DNA of 64,000 nucleotides from Natrinema halophilum (lineage in GTDB: Archaea; Halobacteriota; Halobacteria; Halobacteriales; Natrialbaceae). The stretch lies in the NCBI RefSeq assembly GCF_013402815.2, contig NZ_CP058601.1:2790001-2854000 (forward strand), written 5' to 3'. The notes under the pieces are model-generated. The model had not been told where the DNA came from and ran no database searches. It saw only the letters and a program-made list of their open reading frames with translations. The translations under genes were made by a program, and so were the position numbers. This document shows, one piece after another, positions 6,672-14,776 of the stretch (within the stretch, counting starts at the first letter, position 1; each line of letters starts with the position of its first letter).

Positions 6672-8435
6672 ATGTCAGACGACGATTCAGAAATCGCGAG
6701 ATCAGACGAGGTCGAGATAGACGGAACGAACAGGTTTTCGTCGAATTTCGAGAACGCTGATATCGATGACGAGGGGGAGTCAAACCAAGGGTTGTTCGAC
6801 GACCTGCTCAGCGGGGAACCGATTTTCGAGAACAAGGAAGTTCTTCGCCCGTCTTATACGCCACACGAGCTTCCTCATCGAAGCGATCAAATCAATAAGA
6901 TGGCTACGATTCTCGTCGCTGCACTCCGTGGCGAAACCCCGTCAAATATTCTAATTTACGGGAAAACAGGCACTGGAAAGACTGCAAGTGCTAAATTCGT
7001 TAGTAAAGAACTCGAGAGTACCTCTCAAAAGTACAGCGTCCCCTGTGACGTCGAGTATATCAACTGCGAGGTTACCGATACGCAATATCGCGTTCTCGCA
7101 CAGCTGGCAAACAAATTTATCGAAAAGAACAAAAGGCGGATCGCCGATAGGGTCGACGAGCTCGAGTCTCTGCTCGAAGCCGTCGATGCCTACGAGTCTT
7201 CTGATAGTCAGAGTACTCAGAGTACTGATGCCGGTGGAGAAGCAGGCCTCCAGACGTCGTCGGATCCATTCGACGTCGACCCCGGCAGCGAGTCCGAACT
7301 GCATACTAGTAGTTCGACTGGAGACGGTATCAGTCCTGAGTCGGTCGATTCTCCACCTGAAACGGAGGGGTCGAATGAGGAATACGCATCGCCAGTACCC
7401 GGGGACGAAGTCGACCGAATCGACGGGGATGACAACCACCGTGGGTCCGAACGCCTTTCGGCGAATCATCCTCTCGAGTCGACACCGTTTGCCACGAGCG
7501 ACGAGGTAAAAGATCGAATCACGGAACTCGAAGACGACAGGGACTCGTTCGAAGACGTTCCCATGACCGGATGGCCGACGGACCGTGTTTACAGCGTCTT
7601 TTTCGATGCCGTCGATTACGACGAACGCGTCGTCGTCATCATGCTCGACGAGATCGATAAACTCGTCGAAAAAAGCGGCGACGACACGCTCTATAACCTC
7701 TCGCGGATGAATTCCGAACTCGAGAATTCGCGTGTATCGATCATAGGGATCAGCAACGATCTGAAGTTCACCGACTTTCTCGATCCACGGGTCAAATCCT
7801 CGCTGGGTGAGGAGGAAATCGTCTTCCCGCCGTACGACGCGAACCAGTTGCGCGACATTCTCGAGCAACGATCGGAGGTCGCGTTCAAGAAGGGTGCACT
7901 CTCCGAGGACGTCATCCCGCTGTGTGCTGCCTTCGCGGCGCAAGAACACGGTGATGCCCGGCGCGCGCTGGATCTGCTTCGGACAGCCGGTGAGTTGGCC
8001 GAACGATCCCAGGCCGAGACGATCGTCGAGGAACACGTCAGACAGGCCCAGGACAAGATCGAACTCGATCGCGTCGTCGAGGTCGTCCGCACGCTGCCGA
8101 CGCAAAGTAAACTCGTCCTCTTTGCGATTATCTCGCTCGAGAAAAACGGTGTCCACAGCATCAATACAGGCGAGGTGTTCAACATCTACAAGCGCCTCTG
8201 CGAGGAGATCGATGCGGACGTCCTCACGCAGCGGCGCGTCACCGACCTGATCAGCGAACTCGATATGCTCGGTATCGTCAACGCGATCGTCGTCTCGAAG
8301 GGACGCTACGGACGTACCAAGGAGATCAGCCTCTCCGTTCCACTCGAAGAAACGGAGGCCGTGCTGTTGAGCGACTCTCGCTTGAGCGATATCGACGACA
8401 TACAGCCGTTCGTCCAGGCACGGTTCGAAAACTGA
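6672..8435 (+). CDS. orc1: Orc1/Cdc6 replication initiator (oriC1-linked)
   Basis: A 587-aa AAA+ initiator that binds ORBs and recruits the helicase. Walker A is GKTGTGKT (97-104), Walker B is IMLDEID (about 323-329), a sensor-like SIIGISND follows, the arginine-rich sensor 2 is HGDARRALDLL, and a winged-helix DNA-binding domain ends the protein. It is longer than typical archaeal Orc1 because of an acidic Ser/Asp/Glu-rich insert at about residues 165-295 between Walker A and B; oriC1-linked haloarchaeal homologues are also long. An ORB-like sequence is encoded inside that insert (7350-7373). It starts ten bases after a short ORB, suggesting autoregulation. Confidence 0.95.
   Translation: MSDDDSEIARSDEVEIDGTNRFSSNFENADIDDEGESNQGLFDDLLSGEPIFENKEVLRPSYTPHELPHRSDQINKMATILVAALRGETPSNILIYGKTGTGKTASAKFVSKELESTSQKYSVPCDVEYINCEVTDTQYRVLAQLANKFIEKNKRRIADRVDELESLLEAVDAYESSDSQSTQSTDAGGEAGLQTSSDPFDVDPGSESELHTSSSTGDGISPESVDSPPETEGSNEEYASPVPGDEVDRIDGDDNHRGSERLSANHPLESTPFATSDEVKDRITELEDDRDSFEDVPMTGWPTDRVYSVFFDAVDYDERVVVIMLDEIDKLVEKSGDDTLYNLSRMNSELENSRVSIIGISNDLKFTDFLDPRVKSSLGEEEIVFPPYDANQLRDILEQRSEVAFKKGALSEDVIPLCAAFAAQEHGDARRALDLLRTAGELAERSQAETIVEEHVRQAQDKIELDRVVEVVRTLPTQSKLVLFAIISLEKNGVHSINTGEVFNIYKRLCEEIDADVLTQRRVTDLISELDMLGIVNAIVVSKGRYGRTKEISLSVPLEETEAVLLSDSRLSDIDDIQPFVQARFEN
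7350..7373 (+). repeat. ORB-like element inside the orc1 coding region
   Basis: TCTCCACCTGAAACGGAGGG followed by GTCG keeps the CCA-N-TGAAACG-AGGGG pattern of the short ORBs. It encodes residues of the low-complexity insert of Orc1 (about 227-234), a segment free to tolerate such a sequence. Confidence 0.55.
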
Positions 8436-8466
8436 GACGGTAACGCTGTTCCGGTTCCTGGCTGCT

Positions 8467-8550
8467 AGACAAACTATCCGTCCATAGACAGGCTATCCGC
8501 CCATAGACAGGCTATCCGCCCATAGACAGGCTATCCGCCCATAGACAGAC
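8467..8550 (+). repeat. 19-bp tandem repeat array downstream of orc1
   Basis: The unit CATAGACAGGCTATCCGCC occurs about three times head to tail, with degenerate half-units at both ends (AGACAAACTATCCGTC at the left, CATAGACAGACAATCCCGTC at the right). It starts about 30 bp after the orc1 stop. There are no spacers, so it is not CRISPR. It looks iteron-like, but its binding protein, if any, is unknown. Confidence 0.75.
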
Positions 8551-8660
8551 AATCCCGTCCATCTTATCTGCAGAGGCATCTCAGCAGAGCAATCGCGCCT
8601 CACGATTTCTCGACTGGCATCCTACCTTTCTTGCACCGCAAACGGTGTCCCACGACATTT

Positions 8661-8684
8661 CTCACCCCCTCCGTTTCAACTCCA
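8661..8684 (-). repeat. ORB-like element downstream of orc1
   Basis: On the minus strand: CTGGAGTTGAAACGGAGGGG followed by GTGAG. This keeps the GGAGTTGAAACG core and the G-string of the haloarchaeal ORB. Together with the elements in the origin it brackets orc1. Confidence 0.7.
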
Positions 8685-8771
8685 GATCGATCGACTTTCC
8701 GCTTTCCCAGGGATTCGCGACCGATCCCGATCGATGGTTGAGACACCGAACCGAAACAGCGACGGACGAAG

Positions 8772-8895
8772 TGAACTACCCCGCCCTACTCGTCGCCTTC
8801 GGTCGCTCCGTAAGGATCGCGCGGGACCGAAGGTCCCGCTGACCATGCGAACGGCGGAGCCGTGAGCAGACGGGGCATAGCACCCTCTCTTCCAG
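8772..8895 (-). mobile_element. relic of an IS1341/TnpB-type element 3' end
   Basis: On the minus strand the segment starts with GCTATGCCCCGTCTGCTC, contains a strong hairpin (GCGGGACC-TTC-GGTCCCGC at 8821-8839) and ends GAGTAGGGCGGGGTAGTTCAC. The CCCCGTC and GGGCGGGG parts can form an outer stem. The same terminal string occurs at 55356-55379. From memory this resembles right ends of haloarchaeal tnpB elements, the region that makes the guide-type RNA. No tnpB coding sequence remains here. Confidence 0.45.
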
Positions 8896-8951
8896 CTAAA
8901 GACCGGAGTCAAGCCGACGAAACGTGCGTCGAACCGCAGGCGATGAGACGA

Positions 8952-9911
8952 TTAGCGACTGTGTCGATCGATGGTCACCGCGGCACCGGCGATACCGGCG
9001 ACGCCGCCAACGGCGGCAAATCCGCCATTCCATCCGAACCCGGGAGCACCAGTCTCTGCGGGCGTCGGCGATGCCGTAGCCGTTGCAGGTGACGCTCCCT
9101 GTAGCGGTGGGCTCGACGGATATTCGGGAACGAGAATCCCGCCGAGAAGTCTATCGAAGGTCAATCGGATCTTGCCGAGCCACGGAATTCGGTACTTCGA
9201 TTTCCCTTTGATCCACTCGGTTTTGACGATCGAAGTATCGGCGCCACTGGTTCTCCCGATCTGGTCGTAACTGGGATTGTTGTCGCCCTTGGTAACGAAT
9301 CCGTCGTGAGGAGCAGGACAACTCGCGACTTCTGTACACGTCGCACCGTCGGTAAACTCAGGATTGGCCTTGGTATTGACCCACTTGTCTCCCTCCTCGA
9401 CCCAGAAATGGGCGCGATGGATCACCGGCGTATCAAATCCACTACCATCGGGCTTGAAGACGACAACGTCACCGGCTTTCCCGAACTTGGTATAGCCCGT
9501 CTCCTGCCCTTGCTCGAGGGTGACGACGCCGGTTCCTTCGACGGACCCGTCGCCGACGAATCTGCCTTCCTCGACGACGAATACCAGATCACCCCGTTCC
9601 ATGTGCGGTTGCATGCTTCCGCTCTCGACGGCGACGAGAGGGGGCCAGATGCCGCTTACTCCGAACAGAAGAAGGCCGACAACGGCGACGATGGCGACGC
9701 TGCTCAGTATATCGCGAATCATCACCACGTTCTCGTCGTTGGTACCGAGGAACCAGCGAACGAAGCCGTCGTCGGCGATCGTAACGGCGTCAGAATCAGA
9801 ATCAGATCGAGTTGTCTCCTCCGACCTGTGAGCGCGACCGCCGATTTGGTTCCGTCGGTCGGGTTCGTCGCCAGAATCGTCAGGGGGGTTGTCGGTGCTA
9901 GAACCGCTCAT
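8952..9911 (-). CDS. signal peptidase I, S26 family (paralogue 1)
   Basis: A 319-aa membrane-anchored type I signal peptidase of the archaeal/ER Sec11 kind, which cleaves Sec signal peptides outside the membrane. After an acidic cytosolic N-terminus (about 85 residues) there is one transmembrane helix, then VESGSMQPHMERGDLVFV with the nucleophile Ser, VIHRAHFWVEEG with the catalytic His, and FVTKGDNNPSYDQ, which holds the conserved Asp pair region. A second hydrophobic stretch and Ala/Pro/Gly-rich tail end the protein. The ATG at 9911 (MSGSSTDN) is preferred over the TTG-type upstream start at 9938. A paralogue lies immediately upstream. Confidence 0.88.
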   Translation of the reverse strand: MSGSSTDNPPDDSGDEPDRRNQIGGRAHRSEETTRSDSDSDAVTIADDGFVRWFLGTNDENVVMIRDILSSVAIVAVVGLLLFGVSGIWPPLVAVESGSMQPHMERGDLVFVVEEGRFVGDGSVEGTGVVTLEQGQETGYTKFGKAGDVVVFKPDGSGFDTPVIHRAHFWVEEGDKWVNTKANPEFTDGATCTEVASCPAPHDGFVTKGDNNPSYDQIGRTSGADTSIVKTEWIKGKSKYRIPWLGKIRLTFDRLLGGILVPEYPSSPPLQGASPATATASPTPAETGAPGFGWNGGFAAVGGVAGIAGAAVTIDRHSR

Positions 9912-9975
9912 CGTAACTCGCTTTGACCGGCCCAACAATCAACTTTCTGTTCAGAGGAATACTGAATGGGCCAAA

Positions 9976-10854
9976 CTATGAGCGGCCCGTATCAGTTCCG
10001 GCCGCTACCACGAATAGAACGAGTGCGAGTATACTCGATGCACCGACGATAGCGATCGATCCGAAACCGGTCGCCATCCGTATCGAGTCGATCGTCAGTC
10101 GAATCTGACCGATCCACGGAACTCGAGTCATCGCTTTGCCGGTCACCCAGTGGGGGCTGACGACGGTCGTCTCCGCACCCGAATGCGGGACCTGGTCGTA
10201 CGCCTCGTTCGCATCACCTTTCGTTACGAACCCGTCGTGGGATGCTGGACACGACGGGATATCCGTGCAGGTTGCTCCATTCATCAAACCCGGATCAGCC
10301 GCCGTTTGGACCCAGTTTTCGCCGTCTTCCACCCAGAAGTGGGCGCGGTGGATCACCGGCGTGGCCGTCGGATCGCCGTTGGGCCGAAAGATGATAACGT
10401 CTCCCGGGTTGTTGAATTTCTGATACTCACTTTCCTGGCCACGATCGAGGGTGACGACACCGGTTCCGTCGATGGCGGCGCCGTCGGCGAATCGGTCTTC
10501 TTCGACGATGAAGACGAGGTCGCCTGTCTGCATGTTCGGCGACATACTGCCGCTTTCGACGGCGACCAGTACCGGAAACTGGCCGCTGATCGCGAAGAGA
10601 AGCAGGCTGGCGACGGCGACACCGACGAAGGCCATCGCAATGTTCCGACTCACGGCAACCATGCGGTCGTCGGTCTCGAGAAGCCAGCGACCGATCCCAT
10701 CCTCGATTCTGACCGCGTCGGATCTACCGTATCGAGACGTGGTGTCGGATCTCGTCTCGTTCTCGTCGTCCGCTATCGTCACGCCGGGTCTCGGGTCCTC
10801 ATTCCGAGAGTCGGGCTGATCGAAATTCCGTTTCCCGGCGTCGGGACCGTCCAT
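9976..10854 (-). CDS. signal peptidase I, S26 family (paralogue 2)
   Basis: A 292-aa second type I signal peptidase with the same plan: acidic N-terminus, transmembrane helix, VESGSMSPNMQTGDLVFIV with the catalytic Ser, VIHRAHFWVEDGENW with the His, FVTKGDANEAYDQV, then a C-terminal membrane helix. It is clearly homologous to the gene 65 bp downstream, so the pair arose by tandem duplication. The most divergent parts are the N-terminal tails and the C-terminal segments, which may give different substrate ranges or membrane topology. Confidence 0.88.
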   Translation of the reverse strand: MDGPDAGKRNFDQPDSRNEDPRPGVTIADDENETRSDTTSRYGRSDAVRIEDGIGRWLLETDDRMVAVSRNIAMAFVGVAVASLLLFAISGQFPVLVAVESGSMSPNMQTGDLVFIVEEDRFADGAAIDGTGVVTLDRGQESEYQKFNNPGDVIIFRPNGDPTATPVIHRAHFWVEDGENWVQTAADPGLMNGATCTDIPSCPASHDGFVTKGDANEAYDQVPHSGAETTVVSPHWVTGKAMTRVPWIGQIRLTIDSIRMATGFGSIAIVGASSILALVLFVVAAGTDTGRS

Positions 10855-11034
10855 CGAGACCCCGTTTCTCGGAACGAAGCATCAACTTTCCGGCGAAGGT
10901 CGGGTTCTGGAAATCCGGCCGTCGTGTAGCCTTCCGTACAACTCTCCGATTCGGTACACGTCTCGCGGCGGGTAGCTGCGATTCACGGACCGGGATTCGC
11001 TATCCTTTTGCCGTCGCTCGAGAATGCGTGGCGT

Positions 11035-12609
11035 GTGCCACTCGAGGCTCCCGCTCGGATCGTCAGCGAACTCACGACCCGCGGGTACAATGCAGAACGC
11101 GAGGCGGTGACGCAACTCGCCGCGGCCCCGAACCCAACTGCAGCCCTCGAGCGCGTTCTCGAGGAAGTGCCGGACGATGCACTGGTCGTTCGGACTGATC
11201 ACGTCCAGGCAGTCCTCTCGACGAACGAATCCGCAGATTCAACTCGAGGGGACGCTGTCGGCGCGAGTAGCGCGTCCGAATCCGCGGACCCAACCCCCTC
11301 CGTTTCGACTGGAGCCGACTCGGCACGGACGTCCAAATCGATCGACCCATCTCCAGTTGAAACGGGGGGGTCGACCGCCGCAGCTCGCTCCGTCGACCCG
11401 TCGAAACGTTCGCTCGAGATCGTCGGGGATATGACCGGCCAGAGCACTGGAACGGGGGAGTACGGTGACTTCGTCTCGGTCTTCCGGGACAGACTCGACC
11501 GACTGGGCGCGAAGCTTCGCGCCCGGATCAACCATCGGCCCGCGTCGGCGATTCAATCCATGCCCGGCGGGAGCGAGGCTGGGATGGTCGGCCTGGTCAA
11601 CGACATCCGATCGACCGCGAGCGGTCACTGGCTGATCGAACTCGAAGACGCGACCGGAACCTTCCCCTGGCTCGTGATGAAGGATCGGGAGTACGTCGAC
11701 CTCGTCGACGAGTTGCTCTGCGACGAGGTCCTCGCGATGGAAGGGACGCTTGCCGACGATTCAGGGATCGCGTTCGTCGATTCGATGTACTTCCCGGACG
11801 TACCGCGGACTCACGAACCGTCGACGGCGGACCGACACGTCCAGGCGGCGTTGATCAGCGACGTTCACGTCGGTAGTGAGGAATTCATGGTCGACGCGTG
11901 GAACGCGTTCGCTGAGTGGCTCCATACCGAGCAGGCACAGCACGTAGAATACATGCTGCTCGCGGGAGACATGGTCGAAGGCGTCGGCGTCTATCCGAAT
12001 CAGGACGACGAACTCGACATCGTCGACATCTACGAGCAGTACGAGGCGTTCAGCGAGCATCTGAAGAAGGTACCCGGCGATATCGAGATCGTCATGATTC
12101 CGGGGAATCACGACGCGGTTCGCCTCGCCGAACCCCAACCCGGATTCGACGAGGAGTTGCGGGAGATCATGTCTGCCCACGATCCCCGTATCGTGAGTAA
12201 CCCGTCGATGGTCACTCTCGAGGGGGTTTCCGTCCTGATGTACCACGGCGTGTCGCTGGACGAGGTGATCGCGGAACTCCCCGAAGAAAAAGCCAGCTAC
12301 GACGAGCCGCACAAAGCGATGTATCACCTCCTCAAGAAACGCCACGTCGCCCCGCAGTTCGGTGGTCACACGCGACTCGCGCCGGAAGAGAAGGATTACC
12401 TCATCATCGACGAGGTTCCAGACATCTTCCATACGGGCCACGTCCACAAACTCGGGTTCGGGAAGTACCACAACGTCCTCGCGATCAACTCCGGCTGCTG
12501 GCAAGCCCAGACCGACTTCCAGAAGAGCGTAAACATCGATCCCGACGCCGGGTTCGCTCCGATCGTCGACCTCAACACGCTGGATGTGACCGTACAGAAA
12601 TTCTCCTAA
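11035..12609 (+). CDS. polD1: DNA polymerase D small subunit (DP1)
   Basis: A 524-aa replicative PolD exonuclease/processivity subunit. A low-complexity linker (about 75-145) leads to an OB-fold (about 175-260), then a calcineurin-like phosphoesterase with all metal motifs: ISDVHVGS, LAGDMVEG, IPGNHDAV, MYHGVSLD and HTGHVHKLG. This gives the Mre11-type 3'-5' exonuclease centre. The GTG at 11035 (VPLEAPARIVSELT) matches the family N-terminus; the TTG at 11008 is in frame but unlikely. Two ORB-like elements in inverted orientation lie in the linker-encoding region. It lies close to oriC1, as in other haloarchaea. Confidence 0.93.
   Translation: MPLEAPARIVSELTTRGYNAEREAVTQLAAAPNPTAALERVLEEVPDDALVVRTDHVQAVLSTNESADSTRGDAVGASSASESADPTPSVSTGADSARTSKSIDPSPVETGGSTAAARSVDPSKRSLEIVGDMTGQSTGTGEYGDFVSVFRDRLDRLGAKLRARINHRPASAIQSMPGGSEAGMVGLVNDIRSTASGHWLIELEDATGTFPWLVMKDREYVDLVDELLCDEVLAMEGTLADDSGIAFVDSMYFPDVPRTHEPSTADRHVQAALISDVHVGSEEFMVDAWNAFAEWLHTEQAQHVEYMLLAGDMVEGVGVYPNQDDELDIVDIYEQYEAFSEHLKKVPGDIEIVMIPGNHDAVRLAEPQPGFDEELREIMSAHDPRIVSNPSMVTLEGVSVLMYHGVSLDEVIAELPEEKASYDEPHKAMYHLLKKRHVAPQFGGHTRLAPEEKDYLIIDEVPDIFHTGHVHKLGFGKYHNVLAINSGCWQAQTDFQKSVNIDPDAGFAPIVDLNTLDVTVQKFS
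11290..11315 (-). repeat. ORB-like element in polD1 (minus orientation)
   Basis: The minus strand reads GCTCCAGTCGAAACGGAGGG followed by GGTTG, matching the short ORB consensus closely. It faces the second element at 11350-11374 and lies within the codons of the DP1 disordered linker. Confidence 0.65.
11350..11374 (+). repeat. ORB-like element in polD1 (plus orientation)
   Basis: TCTCCAGTTGAAACGGGGGG followed by GTCGA has the full CCAGTTGAAACG core of the oriC1 ORBs and a G-string. With 11290-11315 it forms an inverted pair about 35 bp apart, inside the coding region of the DP1 linker. Confidence 0.7.
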
Positions 12610-12820
12610 TAGAATTCGAGGCCGACCTTCCGCGTACGGCGCCGCCACCAGTGGCAAATCCCGTCTCGATGTCCGTTTCGTTCGGTTGTTGCACTCTTTT
12701 CGGCGGCGGTCGGCCCGCTCGAGAATCCGATACTCGCGGAAATTGTCCGCTCACACCCCCGCATGACTGGTTCACTTTTGCCCTTCGTCGACGACTCGGT
12801 CTCTCACGCCGGAACTCGTC

Positions 12821-13258
12821 CTACGGTTCGAGTCGAAACCGAACCGTCGGTGATCCGTCGAATCGGGGACCTCGGCCGTGACGTTGGAAGCCAAGTTCTT
12901 CGGCTGCGGTCTCGACGGAGTCGGCGTCCTGTGACGCGAGTAGTTCGACGGCCATCGACTCCCGTTCGGCGAATCGAACCGGTTCGGCAAGCAGTCGCTT
13001 ACAGGCCTCGCCCGTCCCGTCGAGCTGGGTGACGTGAACGGTGTCTTCGCGCGCATCGAAGCTGATGAAACCCAGCAAATCCTCCGGATCGGAGCCGTCA
13101 TACTGCGAGTCCGACACGTCGGCGTTCGGATCGTGGCTTCCGTCCTCGGCGACGCGCACCGTCCGATCGTGGACGAGATTTCGCATCACGTCTGTCGGGG
13201 AGTCCGCGATCGACGCGAGCGCGTCGGCGTCGGCCTCGAGTGCATCCCGTACGTTCAT
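12821..13258 (-). CDS. conserved haloarchaeal protein, GNAT-like
   Basis: A 145-aa acidic protein starting MNVRDALEADADALASIADS, the typical first strand and helix of an N-acetyltransferase fold. The central part (LLGFISFDAREDTVHVTQLDG) and the ending (AAEELGFQRHGRGPRF) also fit GNAT topology, but the acetyl-CoA-binding RxxGxG/A motif is not clear. A catalytic role is therefore uncertain. In Haloferax a homologue lies in the same place between polD1 and lysC (from memory). Confidence 0.6.
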   Translation of the reverse strand: MNVRDALEADADALASIADSPTDVMRNLVHDRTVRVAEDGSHDPNADVSDSQYDGSDPEDLLGFISFDAREDTVHVTQLDGTGEACKRLLAEPVRFAERESMAVELLASQDADSVETAAEELGFQRHGRGPRFDGSPTVRFRLEP

Positions 13259-13400
13259 CGACGTATGGTAATGCTGCGCACAACAATAAATCCCGGTCGC
13301 AAATGCGGTGCGTGAGTGGTTTTGTGATTGTCAAATTTTGGGACGACCGAAGGTCGACTCCCGTTCGATTGCAGACCGGTAACGACGCAGTCGATGGGAC

Positions 13401-13411
13401 ACAGTTATTTG
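13401..13411 (+). promoter_or_regulatory. TATA-like box for the lysC transcript
   Basis: ACAGTTATTTG lies about 24-34 bases before the ATG at 13435. In haloarchaea that distance places transcription start at or just before this ATG, so the transcript would be leaderless with respect to the 18-codon ORF rather than to lysC (13479). Confidence 0.5.
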
Positions 13412-13434
13412 CTCGCTCTGGTAACGGACCGAGT

Positions 13435-13491
13435 ATGAGTCACAGCATCGCAATGCAGGTCCGCTGCGAGGTGGCAGTATGCGCGTCGTAG
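13435..13491 (+). CDS. 18-codon upstream ORF overlapping lysC
   Basis: ATG at 13435 opens the peptide MSHSIAMQVRCEVAVCAS, ending with TAG at 13489-13491. The end overlaps the first 13 bases of lysC in another frame. The TATA-like box is placed so that this ATG would be the first codon of the mRNA. It may act as a leader that controls or couples lysC translation. No run of Lys, Thr or Met codons is present, so classical attenuation by charged tRNA is not supported. Existence as a translated peptide is an inference. Confidence 0.4.
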   Translation: MSHSIAMQVRCEVAVCAS

Positions 13492-14657
13492 CGAAGTTCG
13501 GCGGAACGAGTCTTGGCAGTGGCGATCGGATCAACCGCGCCGCGGATTCTATCGCGGCCGCGGTCAAGGACGGCCACGAAATCGCGGTCGTCGCCAGTGC
13601 GATGGGGTCGACCACTGACGAACTACTCGACGAAATTACGTTCGAAACCGACGAAGCCGACCGGGCCCAGATCGTCAGCATGGGTGAGCGGACGTCGGTT
13701 CGAATGCTCAAGGCCGCGCTGTCGGCCCGCGGAATCGACGCGATGTTCCTCGAGCCGGGTAGTGACGACTGGCCCGTCGTGACCGACGAGTACGGCGAGG
13801 TCAACGTCGAAGAGACCCAGAAACGCGCCACGAACGTCGCCGCTGAACTCGATGAGACGGTCCCCGTTATCACCGGCTTCCTGGCGGAAGGACCCGACGG
13901 CTCGATTACGACGCTCGGTCGCGGCGGCAGCGACACCACGGCGGTTATGATGGGCAAGTACATGGACGCCGACGAAGTCGTTATCGTGACGGACGTCGAG
14001 GGCGTCATGACCGGCGATCCCCACGTCGTCGAAGGGGCTCGTAACGTCGGCGAAATCTCCGTCGACGAGCTTCGAAACCTCTCGTTCCGCGGGGCCGAAG
14101 TCGTCGCACCGTCCGCGTTGTCGTACAAAGGCGGAAAGCTCGACGTTCGCGTCGTTCATTACCAGCACGGTGATCTCCTCTCGGGCGGGACCAGCATCGA
14201 AGGCGAGTTCAGCAACCTCGTCGACCTGCGCGAGCGTCCCCTCGCCTGCCTGACCATCGCCGGCCGCGCGATCCGAAACCAACCGGGCATCTTCAATCAC
14301 CTCTCGGAGGCACTCGCGGAGAGCGACGTCAATATCGACGCCGTCGCCAGCGGAATGGACACAGTCACGTTCTACATCGACGAATCAGAGGCCGAACGCG
14401 CCGAAAACATCCTCCACCGCGAGGTCATCGCTCGCGACGAACTCTCGAGCGTCACCGTCGACTCCCCGATCGCCGTCGTTCGGGTGACCGGCGGCGAACT
14501 CCCGAACCAGCCGGGAATCATAAGCGAGATCGTCAACCCGCTCGCCGAGGCCCGCATTCACCTGCAGGACATCATCACGAGCGCGACGAGCGTCGCCCTC
14601 TTCGTCAACTGGGACGACCGGGAGGAAACGCTCGAGTTGACCCAGGACCTGTTCTAG
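13479..14657 (+). CDS. lysC: aspartate kinase
   Basis: A 392-aa enzyme phosphorylating L-aspartate, the first step of the Lys/Thr/Met/Ile pathway. The N-terminal kinase domain shows KFGGTSLGS (6-14) and the substrate region GRGGSDTTA. The C-terminal part has two ACT domains (about 255-320 and 325-390), where LPNQPGIISEIVNPLAEA is characteristic; these bind the feedback-inhibiting amino acid. The start MRVVAKFGGTSLGSGD fits the family exactly. An 18-codon ORF overlaps the start. Confidence 0.95.
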   Translation: MRVVAKFGGTSLGSGDRINRAADSIAAAVKDGHEIAVVASAMGSTTDELLDEITFETDEADRAQIVSMGERTSVRMLKAALSARGIDAMFLEPGSDDWPVVTDEYGEVNVEETQKRATNVAAELDETVPVITGFLAEGPDGSITTLGRGGSDTTAVMMGKYMDADEVVIVTDVEGVMTGDPHVVEGARNVGEISVDELRNLSFRGAEVVAPSALSYKGGKLDVRVVHYQHGDLLSGGTSIEGEFSNLVDLRERPLACLTIAGRAIRNQPGIFNHLSEALAESDVNIDAVASGMDTVTFYIDESEAERAENILHREVIARDELSSVTVDSPIAVVRVTGGELPNQPGIISEIVNPLAEARIHLQDIITSATSVALFVNWDDREETLELTQDLF

Positions 14658-14776
14658 GTTCGACCGGGGCTTGGCTCGACAAAGCAGGTTTCGAACGGCC
14701 GTCGGGACGCTGGTCCGTCGACACTCTTTGGAGCCGTTACACGGCCATTGTACGTGCTCGAAGCCTATCCACAGAA

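Larger units (their letters stand above)
8436..8951. other. intergenic region downstream of orc1
   Basis: This 516-base gap between convergent genes has no credible gene. It contains a 19-bp tandem repeat array (8467-8550), an ORB-like element (8661-8684), and a relic of a TnpB-type element end (8772-8895). Confidence 0.6.

Noticed and set aside
6951-8156. 401-codon frame antisense to orc1
   Set aside because: The orc1 frame carries all AAA+ motifs; the antisense frame has none.
8341-8365. ORB-like match near the orc1 3' end (CACTCGAAGAAACGG)
   Set aside because: The core spacing is disrupted and the codons encode a conserved part of the winged helix, so chance is more likely.
8467-8550. 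possible CRISPR array after orc1
   Set aside because: The units are directly adjacent without spacers, and 19 bp is too short; it is a simple tandem repeat.
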